64,000 bases of DNA from Streptomyces sp. RPT161 (GTDB lineage: Bacteria > Actinomycetota > Actinomycetes > Streptomycetales > Streptomycetaceae). The position numbers and the translations under genes are program-made. This document shows, piece after piece, positions 26,784-34,571 of the stretch. Under the pieces are notes generated by a model. It searched no databases, had not been told where the DNA came from, and was given only the letters and a program-made list of their open reading frames with translations. The stretch covers positions 61,820-125,819 of the forward strand of contig NZ_JAPZVN010000018.1 in NCBI RefSeq assembly GCF_027533845.1, in the 5' to 3' direction. Numbering within the stretch: position 1 is the stretch's first letter; every line of letters starts with the position of its first letter.

Positions 26784-27014
26784 CTAGTGCGGCTTCCTGG
26801 CCACCAGGGTGGGCTGCCCGGCGTGGATCTCCACCCGCAGCTGGTTGAAGATGTCCGGCAGGGTGGACTCGGTGTATGCAGCAGGTACCTCGACCTCGGC
26901 CACCTCCTGGCCGTCCGTGGCGAGCAGCTGATGGGCGGGCTGGCCTTCCTCCACGGCCGTGCCCGACAGGGCGACGAGGTTGCCTTCGGTGTCGTAGAGC
27001 ACCTGGACTCTCAT
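26784..27014 (-). CDS. Small protein of unknown function (76 aa)
   Basis: A 76-residue acidic protein: MRVQVLYDTEGNLVALSG, then a predicted beta-rich part and LPDIFNQLRVEIHAGQPTLV. No cysteines, signal peptide or membrane segment. The ATG has AAGGAG at ideal distance, which makes the small frame credible. I do not recognise the family. The next minus-strand gene ends 40 bases upstream of it, so the two probably share a transcript. Confidence 0.7.
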   Translation of the reverse strand: MRVQVLYDTEGNLVALSGTAVEEGQPAHQLLATDGQEVAEVEVPAAYTESTLPDIFNQLRVEIHAGQPTLVARKPH

Positions 27015-27054
27015 GCCACTCCTTGTCCTTCGTCCGGGGCGTGAACCTCTTGCC

Positions 27055-27339
27055 TCAGGGCGCCACCACGGTCATGACGGCCTGGAATTCCTGTGCGTTG
27101 AAGTGTGCGTTGTGCCAGGTGACGAGACTGTCGTAGCGCCGGTCGCCGGAAACCACGTCCCAGTCCTGGGCCTCTTTCTCGATTTCGATCGGAATTCCGT
27201 CGCTGCGCGGGGTGGGGGTGGCGGAAACGCGTTGCCAGGTTCGCCAGTCCGCCACCCCCGGCCAGTAATACGCCACCGTCACGTGGGCGTCCGCGGCCAG
27301 CACCGAAGGGGGCAGGATCCCGCAATGAACGGTTGCCAT
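27055..27339 (-). CDS. Small protein of unknown function (94 aa)
   Basis: 94 residues from ATG 27339; a longer form from ATG 27372 is possible and no start has a strong ribosome site. The protein is rich in Trp, Tyr and His (VAYYWPGVADWRTWQ, DSLVTWHNAHFNAQEF). It has one cysteine and no membrane segment. I do not recognise the family. It is divergent from the CapA-like gene across about 190 bases that include two possible regulator half-sites. Confidence 0.6.
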   Translation of the reverse strand: MATVHCGILPPSVLAADAHVTVAYYWPGVADWRTWQRVSATPTPRSDGIPIEIEKEAQDWDVVSGDRRYDSLVTWHNAHFNAQEFQAVMTVVAP

Positions 27340-27361
27340 GGGCTCGTTTCTTTCTTTTGTG

Positions 27362-27394
27362 CGATGGCCCATGACGACTTTCGATCGATGGGCC
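27362..27394. promoter_or_regulatory. Possible weak DevR/OsdR-like half-sites in a divergent promoter region
   Basis: CGATGGCCC (27362-27370) and CGATGGGCC (27386-27394) resemble the right half (CGATGGTCC) of the box at 31967-31980 and start 24 bases apart. The region 27340-27532 is clearly less GC-rich than the coding DNA, as expected for promoters of the divergent small gene and the CapA-like gene. Weak support. Confidence 0.3.
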
Positions 27395-27532
27395 AGACGC
27401 GTTACTCCTCATTGTGCTCGCCACCCAAATGTCCGATAGGTTCGCCGCCCGTTATTCACTCGGTCGGCCTACTCGGATTACTTATCGCCGGAATCCGGCG
27501 CTCCGCCCGTGACAGGAGCAGGATGGACGGTG

Positions 27533-28507
27533 ATGGCAGTCAAGCTCGCACTGGCCGGTGACACGATGCTCGGCCGCGGGGTCGCCGAATGGCTCACGCG
27601 GTACGGGCCGGGGGCACTGTTCGCGTCCGAGCTGAGGGAGACCGTGGCGGAGGCGGACGCCTTCGTGCTCAACCTGGAGTGCTGCGTCTCCGACCGCGGC
27701 CGGCCCGCCCCCGTAACGGGCAAGCCGTTCTACTTCCGGGCGCCGCCCAGCGCCGTGCGGGCACTGTCCGAACTCGGCGTGGACGCCGTGTCGTTGGCCA
27801 ACAACCACGCCCTGGACTTCGGCCCCACCGCGCTCGCCGACACCCGGGAACTGCTGGCCGCCGCCGGCATCCAGGCGGTGGGCGCGGGCGCCACCGAGGA
27901 GCAGGCCCGCGCCCCCGTCGTGCTGACCGTGCGCGGGCTGCGGATCGGGCTGCTGGGCGTCGTGGACCACGCGGAGGAGTTCGCCGCCGGACCCGACCGG
28001 CCCGGAACCGCCTACGCGGACCTCACCGGCGGCGTACCGTCCTGGCTCACCGCGGCGGTGCGCGAGCTGCGCCGGCGCACCGACATCACCCTGGTCGCCG
28101 CGCACTGGGGACCGAACATGGTCGGCCACCCCGTGCGCCATGTCCGCCAGGCCGCGCCCGAGCTGACGGCGGCCGGGGCCACCCTGGTGGTGGGGCACTC
28201 GGCCCATGTGTTCCACGGATTCACCCGCCAAGTCCTCTTCGACCTCGGCGACTTCATCGACGACTACGCCGTCCATCCCCAACTCCGCAACGACCTCGGG
28301 CTGTTGTTCCTGGTGACCCTGGACGCCGACACCGTACGGCGGGTGGAGGCCGTTCCGTTGACCCTGAAGTACTGCCACACACGGCTGGCCCACGGTGGCG
28401 ACCACGCCTGGATCGGTGACCGGCTCCGCCGGGTGTGCGCCCCCTTCGGTACCGAGATCACCGAGCTGGACGGCCGGCTCACCGCCTCCTGGGCGGACGG
28501 CTCATGA
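27533..28507 (+). CDS. CapA / PGA_cap-family metallophosphatase-like protein
   Basis: 324 residues. LALAGDTMLGRGV and NLECCVSD open the calcineurin-like fold, and SLANNHALDFG and LVAAHWGPNMVGHP supply further metal-site residues, with VVGHSAHVFHGF near the end. The family is named after CapA of poly-gamma-glutamate capsule synthesis, but isolated actinobacterial members have no proven role. Rv0574c of the M. tuberculosis DosR regulon belongs here. ATG 27533 is preferred over GTG 27509; AGGAG lies about a dozen bases upstream. Its stop shares the palindrome TCATGA with the convergent ftsH stop (6-base overlap). Confidence 0.85.
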   Translation: MAVKLALAGDTMLGRGVAEWLTRYGPGALFASELRETVAEADAFVLNLECCVSDRGRPAPVTGKPFYFRAPPSAVRALSELGVDAVSLANNHALDFGPTALADTRELLAAAGIQAVGAGATEEQARAPVVLTVRGLRIGLLGVVDHAEEFAAGPDRPGTAYADLTGGVPSWLTAAVRELRRRTDITLVAAHWGPNMVGHPVRHVRQAAPELTAAGATLVVGHSAHVFHGFTRQVLFDLGDFIDDYAVHPQLRNDLGLLFLVTLDADTVRRVEAVPLTLKYCHTRLAHGGDHAWIGDRLRRVCAPFGTEITELDGRLTASWADGS

Positions 28508-30454
28508 CCGGGCGGCGCGCGCCGCGGCGCCCGAGGGGTGACCGTCGCCCGGCCGCTGCTCCTGGCGCAGCACCTCAAGGACCGCCGAGCCGTCCACCGT
28601 CTCCCGGGCGACCAGCAGCTCGGCCAGCTGGTCCAGGGCCGCCCGGTGGTCCCGCAGCAGGCCCACCGCGCGTTGCTCCGCCTGCCGCAGCAGCCGGGCC
28701 ACCTCCTCGTCCACCACGCGCTGGGTCTGTTCCGAGTACGGCGGCCGGGTCAGCTCCTCGGGGCTCTGGCCGAGGTACTGCGGATTGGACGACGCGTAGC
28801 CGATCGGGCCCAACTCCGGTGACAGGCCGAACTCCCGGACCATGCGGGTGGCGATCTGGGTGGCGCCGGCCAGGTCGTTGGCGGCACCGGTGGAGCCCTC
28901 GCCGAAGACCACCAACTCCGCGGCCCGGCCGCCGAGTCGTACCGCCAGCAGATCCGTCAGATACCCCTCGCTGTACAAGTGCCGCTCCGCCTCCGGCAGT
29001 TGCTCGGTGACTCCCAGCGCCATCCCGGAGGGCAGGATGGTCACCTTGGCGACCGGGTCGGCGTGCTCGCACAGCGCCGCTACGAGCGCGTGCCCGGACT
29101 CGTGCACCGCCACCGAGCGCCGCTCGTCCGGCAGCAGGGCGTTGGAGGTCTCCCGGCGGCCCAGCAGCACCCGGTCGCGGGCCGCGTCCAGGTCCTCGGC
29201 GCTGATGATGGAGCGTTCGGCGCGCACCGCGTTGATGGCCGCCTCGTTGATCAGGTTCGCCAGGTCGGCGCCCGAGAACCCCGGGGTGCCGCGGGCGACC
29301 GTGTCGAGGTCGACATCGGGGGCGAGTACCTTGCCGCGGGCGTGCACGGCGAGGATGGCCGCCCGCTCGGACTGGTTGGGCAGCGGTACGGTCACCTGCC
29401 GGTCGAACCTGCCCGGGCGCAGCAGCGCGGGGTCCAGCGCCTCGGGCCGGTTGGTGGCGGCCAGTACGACGATGCCGGTGGCCTCGTCGAAGCCGTCCAT
29501 CTCGGCGAGGAGCTGGTTCAGGGTCTGCTCGCGCTCGTCGTTCCCACCGAGCCGTACCCCGCTGCGTCGGCTGCCTACGGCGTCGATCTCGTCGATGAAG
29601 ATGATCGACGGCGCCCGCTTGCGCGCGTCGTCGAACAGGTCGCGCACCCGGGAGGCGCCCACACCGACGAACATCTCCACGAACGCCGAGCCGGTCACCG
29701 ACAGGAACGGCACGTCCGCCTCCCCGGCGACCGCCCGGGCCAGCAGCGTCTTGCCGGTGCCCGGCGGCCCGACCATGATCACGCCACGGGGTCCCTTGGC
29801 GCCCGCCGCCGCGTAGCGGGCGGGGTTGCGCAGATAGTCGACCACCTCGCTGATCTCCTGCTTCACCCCGCCGTACCCGGCGATGTCGTCGAACCGGGTG
29901 GTCGGCCGCTCGGCCTCGATGATCTTCGCGCGGGACCGGCCGATGGCGCTCAGCCCGCCGGTCAGCGAGCTGGCCGTGCGCCGCGCGGTCCACAGGAAGA
30001 AGCCGATGAGCAGCAGGAACGGCAGGAAGCCCAGCAGCACCGACAGCAGTGCGTTGCCCCCACCGCCCTGGGTCGCGGTGACCTGCACATGGTGGGACTG
30101 CAACTGCTGCTGGAGCTGGCCGGTGCCCAGCGCGGTCGGGATACGGGTGGTGAACTTGGTGCCGTCCTTCAGGGTGCCGTCCACCGCGCCCTTGTCGTCC
30201 ACGTCGACCGACTGCACCTGGCTGGCGCCCACCTTGCTGACGAAGTCGCTGTAGCTCAGCTGGGTGTGCGGCGCACCGGTCGGCGCCCGCGCCAGCAGCA
30301 CGATGATCGCCAGGGTGGCGAACACCAACGGCAGCAGCCAGCGCCGCCACGGCGACGGCGGCGGCGTGTCCGGCCGCTTCAACGGGTCCTGCGGCGGCCC
30401 CGGCTTGACCGGTGGTGTCAGATGCCGATGCGGCAGGCGTACTCGTGTGATCAC
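28502..30454 (-). CDS. ftsH: ATP-dependent zinc metalloprotease FtsH (accessory copy)
   Basis: 650 residues. FtsH is a membrane-anchored hexameric AAA+ protease that removes misassembled membrane proteins and some regulators. Order: a Pro-rich N-terminus, helix 1 (WLLPLVFATLAIIVLLA), an extracytoplasmic domain, helix 2 (LLGFLPFLLLIGFFLW), the AAA domain with GPPGTGKT and FIDEIDAVGSRR and the SRH ATNRPEALDPALLRPGRFDR, then the peptidase domain with the zinc motif HESGH. GTG 30454 is chosen because GAGGAG sits just upstream. Streptomycetes normally have another ftsH near folate genes. Its place beside stress genes suggests a stress-induced paralogue (inference). Confidence 0.93.
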   Translation of the reverse strand: MITRVRLPHRHLTPPVKPGPPQDPLKRPDTPPPSPWRRWLLPLVFATLAIIVLLARAPTGAPHTQLSYSDFVSKVGASQVQSVDVDDKGAVDGTLKDGTKFTTRIPTALGTGQLQQQLQSHHVQVTATQGGGGNALLSVLLGFLPFLLLIGFFLWTARRTASSLTGGLSAIGRSRAKIIEAERPTTRFDDIAGYGGVKQEISEVVDYLRNPARYAAAGAKGPRGVIMVGPPGTGKTLLARAVAGEADVPFLSVTGSAFVEMFVGVGASRVRDLFDDARKRAPSIIFIDEIDAVGSRRSGVRLGGNDEREQTLNQLLAEMDGFDEATGIVVLAATNRPEALDPALLRPGRFDRQVTVPLPNQSERAAILAVHARGKVLAPDVDLDTVARGTPGFSGADLANLINEAAINAVRAERSIISAEDLDAARDRVLLGRRETSNALLPDERRSVAVHESGHALVAALCEHADPVAKVTILPSGMALGVTEQLPEAERHLYSEGYLTDLLAVRLGGRAAELVVFGEGSTGAANDLAGATQIATRMVREFGLSPELGPIGYASSNPQYLGQSPEELTRPPYSEQTQRVVDEEVARLLRQAEQRAVGLLRDHRAALDQLAELLVARETVDGSAVLEVLRQEQRPGDGHPSGAAARAARS

Positions 30455-30571
30455 GGGAGCGATCTCCTCAACGGCCGAGGACGTGTGCGCCGGGCGCACC
30501 CGCGCACCACGATCCCGTCCACGGCCCTCTCTTCCCAGTGTCGCCCTCCACGGCCGGGGAGCAGACCGACG

Positions 30572-31429
30572 TCACGCCGGCACGACCACCACCGGGCACC
30601 GCGCATGGTGCAGCACCCGCCGCGTCACCGGTCCCAGCGGCAGCCCGAACCGGCCACGGTTCCGACGCGCCCCCACCACGACCAGCGACGCCTCCCCGGA
30701 GGCGTCGACCAGCGCTGCCTCCGGCTCCGCGAGCCCCACCTCGATCCGCACCGCCACCGTGGGGAAGCGCTCGCGTACCGGGGCCAGTAGGGCGGTCACT
30801 TCCTTGCGCTCGGCGCGATCGCGTTCCACGGCCTCCAGCGCCGGCACCACCACGTGGCCCGGCAACGTCTGCGGGTACAGCCAGCCGCGCACCGCCCGCA
30901 CGGGGACGTCCCGTCGTTCGGCCTCCGCGAAGGCGAACTCCACCGGCTCTTGTGGCTCGTCCGGCGCCACGCCCACCACCAGCGGCCCCTCTCCGGAGGC
31001 GGTGGTGCGCACCACCGCCAGCGGGCAGGTCGAGTGTGCCGCCAGCGTCTCGCTGACCGAACCCAGCAGCAGCGCCGTGAAACGGTTCAGCCCGCGCGCC
31101 CCCACCACCAGCAGGTCGGCGCCCTCCGCCATGCTCATCAGGTTGACCGCCGGTTCGCCGGGGAGCAGTTCGGTGGTCACGTCGAGTTCCGGGTGGCGTT
31201 CGCGTACCCGCCGCTCAGCCCGTGTCACCAGTTCCTCCGCGGCATCGCGGGCAGCTTCCACCAGGTGGCCGCGGTCGGCGTCCAGCAGTGGATGGACGGC
31301 CACCCGCCAGGCGTGGCAGATACGCAGTTGGTCATGGCGGGCGACCGCGACGTCGGCCGCCCAGTCCAGGGCCGCCTCCGCGCCGGATGACGCGTCGATG
31401 CCCACGATGACGTTCGGGTCAGCGGCCAT
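30572..31429 (-). CDS. Tandem-domain universal stress protein
   Basis: 285 residues with two UspA domains (about 1-145 and 150-285). VIVGIDASSGAEAAL begins the first and VVGARGLNRFTALLLGSVSETL gives its ATP loop. The second ends VVGARRNRGRFGLPLGPVTRRVLHHARCPVVVVP. The ATG lies only three bases beyond the stop of the STAS gene, so translation is probably coupled to it. The paired candidate boxes at 31945-31980 would then control both genes. This is the second tandem USP in the window. Confidence 0.92.
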   Translation of the reverse strand: MAADPNVIVGIDASSGAEAALDWAADVAVARHDQLRICHAWRVAVHPLLDADRGHLVEAARDAAEELVTRAERRVRERHPELDVTTELLPGEPAVNLMSMAEGADLLVVGARGLNRFTALLLGSVSETLAAHSTCPLAVVRTTASGEGPLVVGVAPDEPQEPVEFAFAEAERRDVPVRAVRGWLYPQTLPGHVVVPALEAVERDRAERKEVTALLAPVRERFPTVAVRIEVGLAEPEAALVDASGEASLVVVGARRNRGRFGLPLGPVTRRVLHHARCPVVVVPA

Positions 31430-31432
31430 CGG

Positions 31433-31858
31433 TCATCCCGGCTGCACGGCCCGGCGCAGTGCGGGAACGCGGTGTCCGGCGGCGGCACCGTGCGCGACGA
31501 GCGCCTCCTCCAGCCCGCCGTGCACCTCGAACGCCCTGGACAGCCCCGCGAGGGACAGAGTGCGCAGCACCCGCGGATCGTCGATGACCAGCGCCAGTCG
31601 GCCGCCGCGGGCCCGCACCCGGCGCCGCGCCCGGCACAGCACCCCGAGACCGGCGCAGTCGATGAAGGTCACCGGACGCAGGTCCATCAGCAGCAGCGGG
31701 CGCCGCCGGGCCGTCAGCCGGTCCAGGCAGGCCTTCGTCGCACCGGCGGACACGAAGTCGACCTCGCCGTGCAGTTCCACGACGAGGACGCGGCCGACCG
31801 CCCACTCGCGTACGTAGGTCGCTGACTGGCCGTCGTACGACGGCTGGCTTTCCGGCAT
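31433..31858 (-). CDS. STAS-domain anti-sigma factor antagonist-like protein
   Basis: 141 residues. The STAS fold spans about residues 15-120: VLVVELHGEVDFVSAGATKACLDRL, then LLLMDLRPVTFIDCAGLGVLCRARRRVRARGGRL. Such proteins bind anti-sigma kinases and are normally switched off by phosphorylation of a serine in DSSG. Here the motif reads D67-C68-A69-G70, so the phosphorylatable serine is missing. ATG 31858 has AAGAGG six bases upstream; the longer frame has no site. It is co-transcribed with the universal stress protein gene. Binding partners are not encoded nearby. Confidence 0.82.
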   Translation of the reverse strand: MPESQPSYDGQSATYVREWAVGRVLVVELHGEVDFVSAGATKACLDRLTARRRPLLLMDLRPVTFIDCAGLGVLCRARRRVRARGGRLALVIDDPRVLRTLSLAGLSRAFEVHGGLEEALVAHGAAAGHRVPALRRAVQPG

Positions 31859-31944
31859 GGCAGCCTCTTGGTGGCGTTGGCGCCCGGACCGTTCCTCGGC
31901 CTGCGGTGCACCTTCAGCAAAGCCGCGCGAGGGGGTCCGCGTAA

Positions 31945-31980
31945 GGGCGGATGGTCCCCGCTGGCGGGGCCGATGGTCCC
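31945..31980 (-). promoter_or_regulatory. Two tandem candidate DevR/OsdR-like boxes upstream of STAS-USP
   Basis: GGGCGGATGGTCCC (31945-31958) and GGGCCGATGGTCCC (31967-31980) are identical except for one base and start 22 bases apart. On the minus strand the second reads GGGACCATCGGCCC, a palindromic pair of GGGnC half-sites. They lie 87-122 bases upstream of the STAS start, between it and the end of the lactate dehydrogenase gene. This is the best-conserved box pair in the window. Confidence 0.55.
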
Positions 31981-32004
31981 TGGCCATGACGGTCCGCTGC
32001 CGGG

Positions 32005-33009
32005 TCATGCGTGGTCGTGCGGTGAGGTGAGGGTGTTCTCGCCGGTGCGTCCGGCCAGGTAGTCCTCGACGTTGCGCGCGGTGGCGTCGACGATCTGGGC
32101 GACGGCCTCCTGGGTGAAGTACGCCTGGTGGGCGGTGACCAGCACGTTCCGGAAGCTCATCAGCCGGGCCAGTGTGTCGTCGGTCATGACCTCCAGGGAC
32201 CGGTCGAAGAAGAAGACCCCGGCCTCCTCCTCGTACACGTCAAGGCCGACACCGTCCAGACCGCCCCGGCGCAGCGTCTCCACCAGCGCGGCCGTGTCGA
32301 TCAGGCCGCCCCGGCTGGTGTTGATCAGGATCGCGTCGCGCTTCATCCGCCCCAACGCCTCCGCCCCCACCAGGTGGTGCGTCTCCGGCAACAGCGGAAG
32401 GTGCAGGCTGACCAGATCGGATTCGGCGAACAGCCGCTCCCGCTCCACGTACTCCATGCCGAGCGCCAGGCACCGCGCGTTCTGTGTGGCGTCCCAGCCG
32501 AGCAGCCGCATGCCGAAGCCGTTGGCGATGCCGGCGAACGCGGTTCCGATCCTGCCCGTGCCCAGCACACCGGCGGTACGGCCGTGGAAGTCCCGGCCCA
32601 TCAGGCCGGTCAACCGGAAGTCGAACTCCCGGGTCCGCCCGACCGCCCGTACCACCTTGCGGTTGACGGCGAGGGCGAGCGCCCACGCGAACTCCGCGAC
32701 CGCGTGCGGGGAGTACTGCGAGACCCGGGCGACGGTCAGTCCGACCTTGCGCGCCTGGTCGAGGTCGATGTTGTTGTAGCCGGTGGCGCGCTGGGCCACC
32801 AGCCGGGTGCCGCCCTGCGCCAGTGCCTTGAGCACGTCAGCGTTCAGGCGGTCGTTCACACCGCTGATCACCGCCTCGTACCCGGCGGCCGTCGGCACGG
32901 TGTCCTGGTTGAGCACGAACTCCAGGCAGCGCAGGTTGTGCCGGCCCTCGAAGGCCTGCTCCAGCATGGAACGCTCATCCGCGAGCACCCCGTAGGCGAT
33001 GATGTCCAC
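32005..33009 (-). CDS. D-lactate dehydrogenase (D-2-hydroxyacid dehydrogenase family)
   Basis: 334 residues. It interconverts pyruvate and D-lactate with NADH. The NAD-binding loop is VLGTGRIGTAFAGIA. The catalytic residues fall in NTSRGG (Arg), YEEEAG (Glu) and TAHQAYFT (His). QRATGYNNIDLDQA and RVSQYSPHAVAEFA match the D-LDH branch. The length is typical. The start is GTG 33009, twelve bases after the SRPBCC gene, so both probably share a transcript. With phosphoketolase nearby, a role in disposing of reducing equivalents under low oxygen is plausible (inference). Confidence 0.9.
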   Translation of the reverse strand: MDIIAYGVLADERSMLEQAFEGRHNLRCLEFVLNQDTVPTAAGYEAVISGVNDRLNADVLKALAQGGTRLVAQRATGYNNIDLDQARKVGLTVARVSQYSPHAVAEFAWALALAVNRKVVRAVGRTREFDFRLTGLMGRDFHGRTAGVLGTGRIGTAFAGIANGFGMRLLGWDATQNARCLALGMEYVERERLFAESDLVSLHLPLLPETHHLVGAEALGRMKRDAILINTSRGGLIDTAALVETLRRGGLDGVGLDVYEEEAGVFFFDRSLEVMTDDTLARLMSFRNVLVTAHQAYFTQEAVAQIVDATARNVEDYLAGRTGENTLTSPHDHA

Positions 33010-33021
33010 GCGGGCGGCCGG

Positions 33022-33471
33022 TCAGTGCTTGCCCTCGACCAGGTCCTTGAACTGTTCGAGGTCGTGCTGGACCAGTTCCTGGATCGCGTCGGACTGCGCG
33101 AAGCCCCTGGGACCGCCGAAGGCCTCCCGGGTCCGCTCCGGGTCGTACTCCACCCGCACCTGGACCTGGGTGTGCTGGTCGTCGATCGCCCGCACTGTGA
33201 AGGCGCCCTTGAGGTCGGCGCTCTCGCCCTTGGCGGTGTGCCAGAGCATCACGTTGCCCTTCTCGCCGCCCTTGGCCCGGTCGGTGATCTCGGTGTCCAC
33301 CTCCCGCACCCGGGCGCCGGTCTCCAGGTCGAGATGTGCTTTGCGTTTGCCCTCTGGTCGTGCCTCCCGTACGCCGTCCACGAACTGCGGATAGCTCTCC
33401 ACGCTGTGCAGACAGTCCCAGGCGACTTCGGCGGGGACGTCGACGTCGATCTGCTTCTCGATCGTGCTCAT
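33022..33471 (-). CDS. SRPBCC-family (polyketide cyclase/START-like) protein
   Basis: 149 residues. MSTIEKQIDVDVPAEVAWDCLHSVESYPQFVDGVREARPEG is the start of a SRPBCC hydrophobic-pocket fold (polyketide_cyc2 type), ending with the long C-terminal helix VQHDLEQFKDLVEGKH. These proteins bind lipophilic ligands; the ligand is unknown. GGAGGTG precedes the ATG. It is the first gene of a transcript that continues into D-lactate dehydrogenase. Confidence 0.85.
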   Translation of the reverse strand: MSTIEKQIDVDVPAEVAWDCLHSVESYPQFVDGVREARPEGKRKAHLDLETGARVREVDTEITDRAKGGEKGNVMLWHTAKGESADLKGAFTVRAIDDQHTQVQVRVEYDPERTREAFGGPRGFAQSDAIQELVQHDLEQFKDLVEGKH

Positions 33472-33557
33472 CGTGCACCTCCGTGTTCATCCGTGCTCAC
33501 AGGGCCGGACCTCCCCTCCACGATGCGCCGTCCGGGGGATGGCCGCACCCTGAAGGT

Positions 33558-33797
33558 ATGAAGGACACCGCGAGCGGGACCGGCCAGGACTACCCGGTCG
33601 AAGTGGCCCCGTACGAGAGCGACAACCGCTACCGGCGTGTGCACCTCCAAGGACGCGGGTGGGTACCGCTGGAGCGGGAGGAGTTCGAGCCCCGGGTGCA
33701 CCAGGCGTTCCCAGGGCTCGACCTGAGCGACCCCAGCAAGGTGCACTGGGACGACCACCCCTGGGAGTGGCCGCCCTGGCACCCGGGGGAGGCGTGA
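33558..33797 (+). CDS. Small hypothetical protein (79 aa)
   Basis: 79 residues, rich in Trp, Pro and acidic residues (NRYRRVHLQGRGWVPLEREEFEPRVHQAF, then HWDDHPWEWPPWHPGEA). It has no cysteine, membrane segment or signal. It is divergent from the SRPBCC gene. The ribosome site (GAAGGT) is unusually close to the ATG, so the exact start is uncertain. The composition looks like a real soluble protein, but I do not recognise the family. Confidence 0.5.
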   Translation: MKDTASGTGQDYPVEVAPYESDNRYRRVHLQGRGWVPLEREEFEPRVHQAFPGLDLSDPSKVHWDDHPWEWPPWHPGEA

Positions 33798-33931
33798 GGC
33801 AGGCGGCGCCCAGCACCGCCGCGGCGTGAACCGCGCGGCGAGCGCGGTGTGTTGCCGGTGTCCGGCGGCGGGCGCGCACGCCGGTGTCCGCGCGCGGAAG
33901 CCCTCCTGGCGCGGTGCGGGAGACTGGCGGC

Positions 33932-34465
33932 ATGACGACGCCCGGCGCGAAGCGCCTCTACGTGCTCCGGCACGCGAAGTCCGCCTGGCCGCAGGGGGTG
34001 GCCGACCCTGATCGGCCGCTGGCCGGGCGCGGGCGGCGGGACGCCCCGGCCGCCGGGCGCTGGCTGCGGTCCGCCGGCCGCCCGCCGGAGCTGGTGGTCT
34101 GCTCCCCGGCCCGGCGCACCCGCGAGACCTGGGAACTGCTGCACGGCGAACTGGCCGCCGACCCCGAGGTCGTCCACGACGACCGGGTGTACGCGGCCGA
34201 GCTGCCGGAACTGCTCCGCGTACTACGCCAGACGCCCGAGCCGGTGCGCACCGTACTGCTGGTCGCACACCAGCCCGGAGTGCAGGAGCTGACCCTGGCG
34301 CTCGCCGGTGCCGCGAAGGGCGACGCGCTGGAGCGGGTACGGGAGAAGTTCCCGACCTCCGCGATCGCCGTGCTGGACCTGGATGGCCCCTGGCCGCGGC
34401 TGGGCGGCGGGTGCGCCGTGCTGGCGGAGTTCGTTGTTCCGCGTGGTGGGAAGAAGCCGGGGTAG
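33932..34465 (+). CDS. SixA-like histidine phosphatase
   Basis: 177 residues. The RHG-type motif is YVLRHAKSAWP near the N-terminus, followed by ADPDRPLAGRGRRDA and CSPARRTRETWELL, and the second catalytic His in LVAHQPGVQEL. This is the short phosphohistidine phosphatase branch, which removes phosphate from HPt domains or small phosphoesters. ATG 33932 is chosen with GGGAGA upstream; ATG 33884 would add a non-conserved leader. No phosphorelay partner is adjacent. Confidence 0.88.
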   Translation: MTTPGAKRLYVLRHAKSAWPQGVADPDRPLAGRGRRDAPAAGRWLRSAGRPPELVVCSPARRTRETWELLHGELAADPEVVHDDRVYAAELPELLRVLRQTPEPVRTVLLVAHQPGVQELTLALAGAAKGDALERVREKFPTSAIAVLDLDGPWPRLGGGCAVLAEFVVPRGGKKPG

Positions 34466-34571
34466 CGGACGGCGAGCGCCGGGTCGACACTGGATGTGGC
34501 GCTCGCGGCGTTGAGGGGCGCCAACCGCCGTGCGAGCGGCGCCAGTTGACGCGGCACGAGTGGAGGACGAT

